Notes: generated by a model from the sequence alone, not told the origin. DNA of 19,666 nucleotides from Oscillospiraceae bacterium (GCA_019420135.1 JAHZHS010000020.1:1-19666); one strand, 5' to 3'. Positions 6,339-14,204 are shown, counted from the stretch's first letter. A program made the numbers and translations.

Positions 6339-8360
6339 ATGAGCGCGGGCCGGGGAGGAGCCGGATACAGCGACGGCCAGATGCGGTATCTGGCCCTGCT
6401 GGCCCGGCAATATCCCACCATCTCGGCGGCGGCCAGTGAGATCATCAAGATTGAGGCGGTACTGCGCCTGCCCAAGGGAACCGAGCATTTCATGAGTGAT
6501 CTGCACGGCGAGCACGAGGCCTTTGTGCACATCCTCAACAGCGCTTCCGGTGTGATCCGGGAAAAGATCGACACGGTGCTGGGGGACGGCGTGCCTGCCC
6601 GGGAACACGCCGAGCTGGCCACCCTGATTTACTATCCCACCCAGAAGCTGCCGGAACTCAAGGCCGCCCAGAAAAATCTCGACGCCTGGTACCGGCAGAC
6701 ACTCCTGCGCCTCATTGAGCTGTGCCGATTTGTCTCCAGCAAACACACCCGGGAGCACGTGCGCGGCTGTCTGCCCGCCGACTGCGGCTATGTGCTGGAC
6801 GAGCTGCTCCACGCACACTTTGAGGATCACGACAAGGATCTCTACTATGGGGAGATCGTGGACAGCATTCTGCGCTACGACCGCGCCGATGCCTACATTA
6901 TCCGCCTGTGCGAGGTCATCAAGCGGCTGGCCGTCGACCGGCTGCACATTGTGGGCGACCTGTTCGACCGGGGCCCCAGACCCGACCGCATTCTGGATCA
7001 CCTGATCGCCTACCACGATGTGGACATCCAGTGGGGCAACCACGATGTGGTCTGGATGGGAGCCGCCGCCGGCAGCCCCGTCTGCGTGCTGACGGTGGTG
7101 AAAAACTCCCTCCAGTACGACAATTTGGATCTGCTGGAAAACGGGTACGGCATCAGCCTGCGGCGGCTGGAACATTTCGCCGAGAGCGTCTACGGATGCA
7201 GCGCTGTGGGACGGTGGTACCCACATGCCAGGGACGGCAAAAACAACGAGGCAACCCTGATGCGGGTGGCCCGGATGCACAAGGCTGTTACCATCATGCT
7301 GCTCAAGGCGGAGGCGGCGGTCATTGCCCGCAATCCCGATTTCGGAATGCAGGGGCAGGACTACATCCGTCAGATCAACTATGCCTCGGGTACGGTGCGC
7401 TGCGGCGGCCAGTGGTATCCGCTGCTGGACAGCGACTTCCCCACCGTGGACCCCGCCAACCCCGCTCACATGACCGCCCGGGAACAGAGCATCCTGGATG
7501 AGATGGTGCGGGCATTCCGGGAGAGCGAACGGCTGCAGCGGCACATTCAGTTCCTCTATGCCCGGGGCGGACTGTACAAGACCATCAACGGCAATCTGCT
7601 CTACCACGGCGCCGTTCCCATGACCGTCGACGGACAGTTCGCCGCCGAGGAGTTTGAGGGCAAATGCTACGCCGGACGTGCCCTCTTTGACTACTGCGAT
7701 CAGCAGGCGCGGCAGGGATACTTTGCCACGGAAAACAGCACCGCCCGCCAGGCGGGACAGGATTTCCTGTGGTATCTGTGGTGCGGGGCCGGGTCACCGG
7801 TCTTCGGACGCAGCGCCATGACCACCTTTGAGCGGCTGTATATCGCCGATGAGGCCACCCACGTGGAGCGCAAAAATCCCTACTACACCCACATTGACCA
7901 GGCACAGACCGCCGAGCGCATTCTGCGGGAATTCGGGTTGTTCGATGCGGGCAGCCATATCATCAACGGCCATGTCCCGGTGCGTGCCATCGAGGGGGAA
8001 AGCCCCGTCAAAAGCGGCGGCAGACTGGTGGTCATCGACGGCGGATTCTGCCGGGCCTACCACCAGCGGACCGGCATTGCAGGATATACCCTGGTCTACA
8101 ACAGCCGGGGATTGGCCCTGCGCACCCATCAGCCCTTCGAGAGCACCGAAAAGGCCATCCGGGAGGACGAGGACATCGACTCCCACAGCGAGTACATCTA
8201 TCTTTCGCCTCGGCGGGTGCTGGTTAGGAACACCGATGAGGGCCGCGCCCGGCAGGCCATGATCTGCGATCTGCGCAAGCTGGTGGATGCCTACCAGAAC
8301 GGACTCCTGCGGCAGCCGGGTCTGGAAAATGCCGGGACGGGCGGCTTTTCCCTCCCGTAA
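6339..8360 (+). CDS. fbp: Fructose-1,6-bisphosphatase, class III
   Basis: A 673-residue class III fructose-1,6-bisphosphatase, the Firmicutes gluconeogenic enzyme that hydrolyses fructose 1,6-bisphosphate to fructose 6-phosphate in the cytoplasm. It carries the metallophosphatase signature in three parts: SDLHGE (residues 53-58), HIVGDLFDRGP (about 203-213) and WGNHD (232-236). The C-terminal half has TTFERLYI, KNPYY, INGHVPV and VIDGGFCRAY followed by GIAGYTLVYNS, all typical of the family. The length matches the approximately 670 residues of the Bacillus subtilis enzyme when translation starts at 6339, which also has the best ribosome binding site. The same frame is open back to 5766, so an N-terminal extension cannot be ruled out. 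Its long repetitive leader and the divergent ROK gene suggest carbon-source control, which is inference. Confidence 0.95.
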   Translation: MSAGRGGAGYSDGQMRYLALLARQYPTISAAASEIIKIEAVLRLPKGTEHFMSDLHGEHEAFVHILNSASGVIREKIDTVLGDGVPAREHAELATLIYYPTQKLPELKAAQKNLDAWYRQTLLRLIELCRFVSSKHTREHVRGCLPADCGYVLDELLHAHFEDHDKDLYYGEIVDSILRYDRADAYIIRLCEVIKRLAVDRLHIVGDLFDRGPRPDRILDHLIAYHDVDIQWGNHDVVWMGAAAGSPVCVLTVVKNSLQYDNLDLLENGYGISLRRLEHFAESVYGCSAVGRWYPHARDGKNNEATLMRVARMHKAVTIMLLKAEAAVIARNPDFGMQGQDYIRQINYASGTVRCGGQWYPLLDSDFPTVDPANPAHMTAREQSILDEMVRAFRESERLQRHIQFLYARGGLYKTINGNLLYHGAVPMTVDGQFAAEEFEGKCYAGRALFDYCDQQARQGYFATENSTARQAGQDFLWYLWCGAGSPVFGRSAMTTFERLYIADEATHVERKNPYYTHIDQAQTAERILREFGLFDAGSHIINGHVPVRAIEGESPVKSGGRLVVIDGGFCRAYHQRTGIAGYTLVYNSRGLALRTHQPFESTEKAIREDEDIDSHSEYIYLSPRRVLVRNTDEGRARQAMICDLRKLVDAYQNGLLRQPGLENAGTGGFSLP

Positions 8361-8391
8361 GAGACAGAAATACCGCCGTACAAAATATAAA

Positions 8392-8433
8392 ATCTCCCCT
8401 GCGGAATTACCCTCCGCAGGGGAGATCTGTTTT
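8392..8433 (+). terminator. Bidirectional terminator between fbp and the DUF6465-like gene
   Basis: A perfect 14-bp stem (8392-8405 with 8413-8426) with a 7-nt loop is followed by CTGTTTTA on the plus strand. On the minus strand the stem is followed by TTTATATTTTG. It lies between the two convergent genes and can serve both. Confidence 0.88.
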
Positions 8434-8447
8434 ATGAGAAAAAGACG

Positions 8448-8717
8448 TTACAGAGGAATCTTGCCATCCACCTTATTGATGACGTAATAGGCGCAGCCTT
8501 CCTCGGGTTTGATGTAGACGCGGCAGGAATGAATGCCGATCTTGTGGGTGGAACGGTAATCTGCCTTGGCCTGCTCCACAAGAGCCACACAGTCATATTC
8601 CTTGCCCTCAAACTGGAGATAGATCTCGGTGGCAGGGGTGTGGGCTTTGCGGGCCGGTTGTTTCCGGGGTTGTCTGCCGGAAACCTTGGACTCTGTATTT
8701 TCTGTGGATTTACGCAT
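8448..8717 (-). CDS. Small DUF6465-like protein
   Basis: An 89-residue soluble protein resembling the DUF6465 family of Firmicutes, whose function is unknown. The first 30 residues are basic and rich in Ser, Gln and Thr, probably disordered. Residues about 31-89 form a compact domain (EIYLQFEGKEYD, then VYIKPEEGCAYYVINK and a final GKIPL), the part that resembles the family. The start at 8715-8717 follows an AAAGGCGG-type ribosome binding site. A gene of its own with an extended -10 promoter, it ends at the terminator shared with fbp. Family assignment is from recognised sequence pattern and is less certain than that the gene is real. Confidence 0.7.
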   Translation of the reverse strand: MRKSTENTESKVSGRQPRKQPARKAHTPATEIYLQFEGKEYDCVALVEQAKADYRSTHKIGIHSCRVYIKPEEGCAYYVINKVDGKIPL

Positions 8718-8763
8718 AGGGTAACCGCCTTTCTTGGGTGTGTCCGCCTGAAAATTTGCATTT

Positions 8764-8792
8764 AGTATAGCATAGGTTTTTCCCTTTGACTA
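8764..8792 (-). promoter_or_regulatory. Extended -10 promoter of the DUF6465-like gene
   Basis: On the minus strand TGC precedes TATACT (8764-8769); the hexamer 17 nt upstream (TAGTCA) is a poor -35. The start would be near 8757, with a leader of about 40 nt. Confidence 0.55.
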
Positions 8793-8976
8793 GAGAAAAA
8801 AGCCTGATTTCGCCGCATGGGGGCAACTTTTTTTCAAAATATTTGTGAAAAAAGGGGAGGTAAACCTGCAGTAATGCAAAAACCGGAATTTCTTTGAAGA
8901 AATTACTTGTTCTAATGGCTATGCAAACCGGCGGAAAACATGCCGAATCCCAGAAAAAGAACGGAAAAAGGAAAGG
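8793..8976. other. Intergenic stretch without a recognisable gene
   Basis: AT-rich spacer between two minus-strand units. It holds a weak AT hairpin (about 8889-8906, AATTTC with GAAATT) that could help end nitroreductase transcripts, and a plus-strand GGGGAGG (about 8856-8862) with an ATG 13 nt on that opens only a 7-codon frame. No RNA family was recognised. Confidence 0.4.
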
Positions 8977-9555
8977 TCAGATCCGGCCCAGGAGGATCTC
9001 GGACAATGGACGCTTGGGAACGCAGTAGTCCCGGGCATCGTCCAGATAATAGCGCACGTCGCCGTCGTGCATCTCCACCACGCGGCTCTCGTGGGAGGGA
9101 TAGCCGAAGGCTACCATGCTGTGCAGCCGCAGGGAGGACGCCGTGCCGAACAGATTGCACAGGGCAGGGCGGTCAATGGCTCCCATGATGCAGCTGCCTA
9201 CCCCGTGGGACCAGGCTGCCGCCGTCATGCTGCCCAGGGCAAGACCGGCATCGGTGTCACTGGCGCCGGGCAGGGCCTCGTCCTGGAACACGGCGATGAA
9301 CAGGGTGGGGCGTTCCTCCGGCTTGGGAGTGCCCTGCTCCGGCGGAAGGTAGGCCGCCCAGTGAACCAGGCCGTTTACCGTTTCCACCTGCTCGGGGCTC
9401 TGTACCACCAGGTATTTCAGCGTCTGGCGGTTGGCCCCGCAGCTGGCAATGCGGGCAGCTTCCAGAATGTCGTCCACCACGGCGGCGGGCACAGGCGTCT
9501 GTTTGAACCGGCGGTAGGTGCGGCGGGTGCGCAGAAATTGCATGAAGTCTTGCAT
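8977..9555 (-). CDS. Nitroreductase family protein (FMN-dependent)
   Basis: A 192-residue flavoprotein of the nitroreductase fold, expected to be a cytoplasmic FMN-binding homodimer that reduces nitro compounds, quinones or similar acceptors with NAD(P)H. The family's N-terminal FMN-phosphate motif RRTYRRF is at residues 11-17, SCGANRQ near 38-44, and the glycine-rich helix region GLALGSMTAAAWSHGVGSC near 104-122. The length is typical of the short nitroreductases. AAGGAGG precedes the ATG by about 7 nt. It lies 52 nt downstream of the unidentified 9608-9952 gene on the same strand and has no clear promoter of its own, so the two are probably co-transcribed. The physiological substrate is not predictable. 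Confidence 0.9.
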   Translation of the reverse strand: MQDFMQFLRTRRTYRRFKQTPVPAAVVDDILEAARIASCGANRQTLKYLVVQSPEQVETVNGLVHWAAYLPPEQGTPKPEERPTLFIAVFQDEALPGASDTDAGLALGSMTAAAWSHGVGSCIMGAIDRPALCNLFGTASSLRLHSMVAFGYPSHESRVVEMHDGDVRYYLDDARDYCVPKRPLSEILLGRI

Positions 9556-9607
9556 GAAAATACCTCCTTGTCAAAATGAAGCGGGTGAAACAGAAAAAGG
9601 CGGCGGG

Positions 9608-9952
9608 TCAGCCTTCCCCGGGGAGCGTCACCGACGAGGCCGCCAGCATGGCCCGGAACTCGGCATCCGGCATGTCGATGGACAGATCCTTGACCATGGT
9701 GGGCTCCTGAAAATGCACCTGCCAGGGGGCACCGCCCTCCTGCTGGCAGAATACCATGGCGCTGACCTTACCGAAATTGGAAAATGTCTCGTCCTCAAAC
9801 AAGCTGGGGGCGGGCCTGACAAAGTAGTGATCGATCATGGTGCCCTGGGCAAACAGATGCTCCACGGCGGCGGGAAGCTCGCCTTCCGCCTGCTCGTTTT
9901 TGTACTGCGGACGGATGGAAAGAAAATCGGCAGCACTGAGTGTATCCGGCAT
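9608..9952 (-). CDS. Unidentified 114-residue protein
   Basis: I do not recognise this protein. It is 114 residues, acidic, with no signal peptide or membrane segment and a single cysteine, so it is probably a small soluble cytoplasmic protein. Segments such as GTMIDHYFVRP and APWQVHFQEPTMVKDLSIDMPDAEF suggest an alpha/beta domain. It is very likely a real gene: the ATG at 9950-9952 follows AGGAGG at ideal spacing, a TTGCAA-17-TATACT promoter lies just upstream, and a nitroreductase gene follows 52 nt downstream. Co-transcription with a flavoprotein may hint at a redox or stress role, but that is only context. Confidence 0.8.
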   Translation of the reverse strand: MPDTLSAADFLSIRPQYKNEQAEGELPAAVEHLFAQGTMIDHYFVRPAPSLFEDETFSNFGKVSAMVFCQQEGGAPWQVHFQEPTMVKDLSIDMPDAEFRAMLAASSVTLPGEG

Positions 9953-9992
9953 CCCGAAAACCTCCTGAATCAACTGGAATAGAAGTAATATC

Positions 9993-10021
9993 AGTATACC
10001 GCGCGTTGGGGGCTTTTGCAA
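9993..10021 (-). promoter_or_regulatory. Sigma-A promoter of the 9952-8977 gene pair
   Basis: On the minus strand TTGCAA (10016-10021) and TATACT (9993-9998) are 17 nt apart. The start would be near 9986, about 34 nt ahead of the first ATG. Confidence 0.75.
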
Positions 10022-10084
10022 TGCGGGGCAATTTGTGTAAAAAAACAGGGATCGACACAACGCCGCTTTTTGTATAAAAAGCCC

Positions 10085-10114
10085 ATGACATATTTTAGAA
10101 AAGGGTGATATACT
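10085..10114 (+). promoter_or_regulatory. Sigma-A promoter of the CarD-family gene
   Basis: ATGACA (10085-10090) and TATACT (10109-10114) have an 18-nt spacer on the plus strand. The leader is about 55 nt. The promoter is divergent from that of the neighbouring minus-strand pair. Confidence 0.7.
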
Positions 10115-10174
10115 ATATAGTAGGCGTAATAGCGCTGTTTTTGAAAGCGGCTTTTAAGAGAAAAGGAGCGAAAG

Positions 10175-10681
10175 ATGTTTCAGGTTGGGGATATGGTTTG
10201 TTATGGGACCACCGGTGCTTGCCAAATCGCCTCCCATGAGGTGCGGCAGCTCGGCGATCAAAAACAGAATTGCTTTGTGCTCAAGCCGGTCTTTGACAAG
10301 AGCATGACCATCTGTGTGCCGGAGGGCAACGAACTGCTCATGGCACGGATGCATCCGGTGATGAGCAAGGAGGAGATCCTTGCTTTGATCCGGGAACTTC
10401 CGGAGGAGGACGTCCAGTGCGATCCGAATCCGGATGTGCGGCGCCAGTATTACAACGAGACACTGAAAAAAGGCGACCACCGGGAACTGCTGCGCATGGT
10501 CAAGGCCATCTACAATTTCCGCCGCGCCCGCCGCGCTGTGGGCAAGCGCTTGTCCGGGTTCGATGAAAACGCCATGCGGGAGGCGGAAAACATGCTCTAC
10601 ACCGAGTTTGCTCTGGTGCTGGATATTCAGCCCGCCGATGTGGTGCCCTTTATCCGCAGGGAGCTGGGCGGTGAGGAATAA
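10175..10681 (+). CDS. CarD/CdnL family transcription regulator
   Basis: A 168-residue CarD-type protein. In the family the N-terminal Tudor-like domain binds the RNA polymerase beta subunit and the helical C-terminal domain contacts DNA near the -10 element, stabilising open complexes. The start MFQVGDMVCYGTTGACQI is the typical N-terminus of this domain (residues 1-18; usual pattern F-x-G-D-x-V-x-Y-G-x-x-G-V-C), followed by short beta strands to about residue 60. Residues about 65-165 are helical and charged, with a basic NFRRARRAVGKR cluster. AAGGAG precedes the ATG. The gene is monocistronic, with a promoter at 10085-10114 and a strong terminator at 10727-10770. It is the last clearly chromosomal gene before the phage genes. 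Confidence 0.9.
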   Translation: MFQVGDMVCYGTTGACQIASHEVRQLGDQKQNCFVLKPVFDKSMTICVPEGNELLMARMHPVMSKEEILALIRELPEEDVQCDPNPDVRRQYYNETLKKGDHRELLRMVKAIYNFRRARRAVGKRLSGFDENAMREAENMLYTEFALVLDIQPADVVPFIRRELGGEE

Positions 10682-10726
10682 TGACTGAAATAAAATCGAA
10701 GATACGATAAAAAATAGCCTATTCAG

Positions 10727-10770
10727 AGGCGGCGTTCATCTGCGAGTTAACAGATGTGCGCCGCCTTTTT
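10727..10770 (+). terminator. Intrinsic terminator of the CarD-family gene
   Basis: AGGCGGCG plus TTCATCTG pairs with CAGATG and CGCCGCCT (10727-10766, with one mismatch), directly followed by five Ts. It is the last feature clearly belonging to the host side. Confidence 0.9.
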
Positions 10771-11070
10771 GTGTTGCCTGAAAGGGGGCACCGTGGGGCA
10801 AAATCCTGCAAAAAGGGCGGAAGAGGGTGCACAGTGACCCTCGCAGACCCCATGGACGGCGTGGTATAACCAAAATGGAAAAACGCACCGGAACAGCCGG
10901 GAACCTAGAAAAATCTAAGGGAAGTATCCTGGCAAAACAGCGCGGCGTTTGGCCGCAAATCATTCAGGCGAAAACAGGCGACAAAGCCCGTCACAATGCG
11001 GGCTGCGGCGTCTTTTTTTCTGCCTGCAAAAGTAAATTCGGGTTCCGGGACGGGGAAAGGGGGCGAAGGG
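10771..11070. other. Gene-free junction between host and prophage
   Basis: About 300 bp with no convincing gene. It contains a hairpin GAGGGT/ACCCTC (10823-10842), an isolated TATAAC (about 10862), a short direct repeat CAGGCGA (two copies near 10967-10981) and a terminator-like hairpin (10985-11019). A frame beginning with GTG at 10827 has no ribosome binding site and low-complexity sequence. The left attachment site of the prophage may lie here, but this cannot be shown without the other end. Confidence 0.4.
10985..11019 (+). terminator. Terminator-like hairpin before the terminase genes
   Basis: AGCCCG (10985-10990) pairs with CGGGCT (10999-11004); eight bases on comes TCTTTTTTT. Pairing of GAC (10980-10982) with GTC (11010-11012) could extend it. 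It may insulate the phage late operon from upstream transcription. Confidence 0.5.
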
Positions 11071-11352
11071 ATGGGCCAGGCGCAGGATGACGCCAGACCG
11101 GCGGGGACACCGCGACGGCGGCGGTCGCCGGTGAAGATGAAGGAAATCGAACAGATGTGGGCCGACGTCATGCGGGACGAGACGGTGGAGCTGCGCCAGC
11201 GGATGCACGCGGCGGAGCTCTGTGCCAAGGCCATCAACGCGGCAAACGGCGACGACAAACAGGAGGAGGCCGCCACCGGGCGTCTGGATGAAGTCCTCAA
11301 CGCCTTGTGGGGCTGCACCGCCGGACACTGGAAGGGGGAGGATCCGCCATGA
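11071..11352 (+). CDS. Phage terminase small subunit-like protein
   Basis: A 93-residue protein placed immediately before the large terminase, with the typical composition of short small-terminase subunits: a basic, proline-rich start (residues 1-22) followed by a helical segment around MKEIEQMWADVMRDE and AAELCAKAINA. In tailed phages this subunit recognises phage DNA for packaging. The ATG at 11071 follows a purine-rich GGGGGCGAAGGG. A GTG in frame farther upstream would extend it through the terminator hairpin and is unlikely. Its TGA overlaps the large terminase ATG (ATGA), so the two are translationally coupled. The family call rests on position and general pattern rather than a diagnostic motif. 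Confidence 0.65.
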   Translation: MGQAQDDARPAGTPRRRRSPVKMKEIEQMWADVMRDETVELRQRMHAAELCAKAINAANGDDKQEEAATGRLDEVLNALWGCTAGHWKGEDPP

Positions 11353-12698
11353 GGGGACAGCTGAAATTTTCCGCCAAGAGCATGGCCTTTCTCCGCTGCC
11401 GGGCCCGGTGCGAGTTCCTGGAAGGCACCACCGCTGCGGGCAAGACCACGGTGGCGCTGCTCAAGTTCATGCTGCGGTGCGCCGCCAGCGACAAAAAGCT
11501 GCACATCCTGTCCGGGCTGGACACCGGCACGGTGGAGAAAAATATCATCAACAAGGAGTTCGGCATTCTGGATGACTTCGGGCCGCTGGCCGACTACTAT
11601 CCCGCGGGGTACGGCAAGACCACCCAGGCCCACATCCGTCTCAAGACCTCCGACGGGGACCGGATCATCTACGTGCTGGGCTACGGCAACCGGGAACGCT
11701 GGAAAAAAGCCCTGGGCGGTCAGTACGGCTGCGTCTACATCGACGAGGTGAACATCGCCGACATGGAGTACCTGCGGGAGGCGGCCATGCGGGCCGACTA
11801 TCTGCTGGCAACCCTCAACCCCGATGACCCCCGCAAGCCGGTGTATGAGGAGTACATCAACCACGCAAGGCCCCTGCCTCAGTGGGAGCACTCCACCCCC
11901 GAACAGATCCGCAAACAGCTCAACCAGCCCCCCAAGGAAGGGTGGGTACACTGGTTCTTCGGCTTTGAGGACAACGCCGCCCTGAGCGAGGAGACCCGGC
12001 GGCGTATTCTGGAAAACGCCCCGGCGGGCAGCCGCCTTTACCGCAACAAGATTCTCGGCCTGCGGGGACGGGGAGAGGGAGTCATCTTTGAGGTGGGACC
12101 CGCCCACCGCGTGGGCGCGGCGGAGCTGCGGAGCCAGCTGGAGGCGGGGACCATCCGCTTTGTCCGCTTTGCCTGCGGAGTGGACACCAGTTACAGCCAA
12201 CGCACCCAGGATACCTTTGCCTTTGTCTTTGACGGCATCCTGGAGGACCGGCGCAAAGTCACACTGGCGGTGCGGGTCTACTCCAACAAGGACCGGGCCC
12301 GGCAGGGATTGTCCGTGCTGGCCCCCAGCGACATCCCGCCCCTGCTGGAAGAATTCCTGGAGGAGCAGCGGGCGGCGTGGGGGTTCGGGCGGCGGGTGTT
12401 CATCGACAGCGCCGACCAGGCCACCCTGGCCGAGTGCCGCAAGTACCGGCGGCTCAAGGGCGGGCTGTATGAGTATCTGCCTGCCTGGAAAGGACTGCCC
12501 GTTCTGGACCGCATCCGCATGGAGAGCGGCTGGCTGGCCCATGGCACCCACCTGTTTGTGGAGGAGGGCTGCGGGCCGCTGCTGGAGGAGATGGACTGTT
12601 ACAGCTGGGAGGCGGACGGACGCCCGGAGGACGGCAACGATCACTGCATCAATGCCGAGCAGTACGCCTGGATGCCCTACCGGGAGGAGATCGGATAA
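11349..12698 (+). CDS. Phage terminase large subunit
   Basis: A 449-residue large terminase of the PBSX-like type, the ATP-driven motor and nuclease that packages and cuts phage DNA. The ATPase has a Walker A motif GTTAAGKT (26-33) and Walker B VYIDEV (129-134), with ATLNPDDP as the coupling region. The RNase H-like nuclease domain has GVDTSYS (Asp279) and FIDSADQ (Asp353). The third acidic position, usually Asp in DHAxDALRY, is Asn435 here (NDHCINAEQY), with Asp431 nearby. GGGGGAGG precedes the ATG at 11349, which overlaps the small-subunit stop. The length and domain order are complete, so the gene is not visibly broken. Confidence 0.93.
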   Translation: MRGQLKFSAKSMAFLRCRARCEFLEGTTAAGKTTVALLKFMLRCAASDKKLHILSGLDTGTVEKNIINKEFGILDDFGPLADYYPAGYGKTTQAHIRLKTSDGDRIIYVLGYGNRERWKKALGGQYGCVYIDEVNIADMEYLREAAMRADYLLATLNPDDPRKPVYEEYINHARPLPQWEHSTPEQIRKQLNQPPKEGWVHWFFGFEDNAALSEETRRRILENAPAGSRLYRNKILGLRGRGEGVIFEVGPAHRVGAAELRSQLEAGTIRFVRFACGVDTSYSQRTQDTFAFVFDGILEDRRKVTLAVRVYSNKDRARQGLSVLAPSDIPPLLEEFLEEQRAAWGFGRRVFIDSADQATLAECRKYRRLKGGLYEYLPAWKGLPVLDRIRMESGWLAHGTHLFVEEGCGPLLEEMDCYSWEADGRPEDGNDHCINAEQYAWMPYREEIG

Positions 12699-12716
12699 GG
12701 CGAGGAGGAAAAAACC

Positions 12717-14144
12717 ATGAACTGGATGGAAAGGATGAGGACCATGTTGCAGACCTGGCTGGAGATCCAGCCGGCAGAGGGCCGGCGGCTGAGTATTCGG
12801 GAGCCGGTGAGCCATGCCACCAACGTGCTGCGCAACCGGGTGTGGTACCGGGGCGATGCCAGCGAGCTGGACCAGCTGTTCAAGCAGCTGGGGGAGGACG
12901 CCGTGGGCAGGGCGCGGTTCTGGGCGGCGGCTCCCGAGAGTGAGAACCTGCGCAAGGCCCACAGCGGTCTGCCTGCCGTGATGGTGGACACCCTGGCGGG
13001 CATTGTGCGGGCCGATCTGGACGAGATCCGCTTTGACGACCCCCAGGCTGCCGCCCGCTGGGAGGCCATCGCCCGAGACAACGACTTTGAGGCTCTGGTG
13101 GGCCGGGCGGTGGCCGAGTGTCTGGTCACCGGGGACGGGGCTTTCAAGATCAGCCTCGACCCCCAGGCGGCGCCGGGGCCGATCCTGGAGTTTTACGGCG
13201 CCGACCGGGTGGAGTACGCCCGCCGCCACGGGCGCATCGTGGGGGTGGATTTTCTGACCCCGGTGGGGCGCAAAGGACGGGTGCTGTACGAGGAGTACCG
13301 CCCCGGCAGCGTGGGCTACCGGCTGGACGCCGACGGCAAACCGGTGGCGCTCTCCGCCGAGGAGGACTGTGCCGGGCTGCGCAATGCCGCCTTTGACCCG
13401 GCGGTGTCCCTGGCGGTACCTTTGATGTTCTGGCCCAGCGCCCGGTGGCCGGGGCGTGGGGCGTCCATCTTTGACAAGAAAAACGACGCCTTCGACGCCC
13501 ACGACGAGATCATCAGCCAGTGGCTGGACGCCGTGCGGGCGGGACGGGTGCAGCGGTACATTCCCGAATGCCTGATCCCCCGGGACCCCGAGACGGGAGC
13601 CCTGCGGGTGCCGGGACGTTTTGGGGCCAGCTTTGTCAAGATCGCCTCCAGCGACCGGGAGAACGCCGCCGACCGCATCGAGACGGTGCAGCCCGAGATC
13701 CGCTACGAGGCCTTTGAGAGCGCCTACGCGGCCACCCTGGACCTGTGTCTGCAGGGGGTGCTGAGTCCGGCCACCCTGGGCATCGACCTGGGGCGGATGG
13801 CCTCCGCCGAGGCACAGCGGGAGAAAAAGGATGTGACCGGTTTCACCCGCAATGCCATCACGGCGGCGCTGGAAAAGGCCCTGCCCCTGCTGGCCGGGGC
13901 AGCCCTGCAGGCCCAGGACCTGGCAGAGGGCCGGGCACCCGGGGAATACCGGGCCCAGGCGGGCTTCGGCGAGTACGGGGCCCCCGCCTTTGACGAGCGG
14001 GTGAACACGGTGGCCCGGGCGGCGGAGGCGGGCATCATGAGCGTGGAGGCCCAGGTGGACGAGCTGTGGGGCTCCAGCCGGGATGAGACCTGGAAAACCG
14101 CCGAGGCAGAGCGCATCCGCGCTTTGCGGGAGACGGCGGGCTGA
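12717..14144 (+). CDS. Phage portal protein
   Basis: A 475-residue portal protein of the SPP1 Gp6-like group. Portals form the dodecameric ring at one capsid vertex through which DNA passes and to which the terminase docks. Evidence is the length, the position right after the large terminase, and family-like features: SHATNVLRNRVWYRGD near the start, VDTLAGIVRADL (about 91-102), a central beta-rich part with ILEFYGADRVEY, and a helical part around FDAHDEIISQWLDAVRAG, followed by the stem and crown region. AGGAGG (12703-12708) lies 8 nt before the ATG. A hairpin follows the gene. No MuF/gp7 minor head protein, commonly next in this type of phage, is present. Confidence 0.88.
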   Translation: MNWMERMRTMLQTWLEIQPAEGRRLSIREPVSHATNVLRNRVWYRGDASELDQLFKQLGEDAVGRARFWAAAPESENLRKAHSGLPAVMVDTLAGIVRADLDEIRFDDPQAAARWEAIARDNDFEALVGRAVAECLVTGDGAFKISLDPQAAPGPILEFYGADRVEYARRHGRIVGVDFLTPVGRKGRVLYEEYRPGSVGYRLDADGKPVALSAEEDCAGLRNAAFDPAVSLAVPLMFWPSARWPGRGASIFDKKNDAFDAHDEIISQWLDAVRAGRVQRYIPECLIPRDPETGALRVPGRFGASFVKIASSDRENAADRIETVQPEIRYEAFESAYAATLDLCLQGVLSPATLGIDLGRMASAEAQREKKDVTGFTRNAITAALEKALPLLAGAALQAQDLAEGRAPGEYRAQAGFGEYGAPAFDERVNTVARAAEAGIMSVEAQVDELWGSSRDETWKTAEAERIRALRETAG

Positions 14145-14169
14145 GACCCGGCAGAACATTTTTGAAGCG

Positions 14170-14204
14170 AAAGGGCGGCAGGACCGGTTGGTCCGCTGCC
14201 CTTT
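14170..14204 (+). terminator. Hairpin between portal and scaffold genes
   Basis: AAAGGGCGGCAGGACC pairs with GGTCCGCTGCCCTTT (one bulged or mismatched base) around a GGTT loop and ends in CTTTTG. It looks like an intrinsic terminator inside the late operon, perhaps an attenuator that adjusts portal against capsid expression. Confidence 0.6.

Noticed and set aside
5856..7607. Minus-strand open frame of 583 codons opposite fbp and its leader
   Set aside because: It is antisense to a clear fructose-1,6-bisphosphatase; the purine-rich leader lacks minus-strand stops by composition.
8872..8895. Seven-codon frame after GGGGAGG, considered as a leader peptide
   Set aside because: No downstream plus-strand gene exists for it to regulate; the nearest genes are on the other strand and the spacing to the ATG is long.
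10827..11090. Small plus-strand open frame between carD and the terminase
   Set aside because: GTG start without a ribosome binding site, crosses a terminator-like hairpin, overlaps the small terminase start and has no protein-like pattern.
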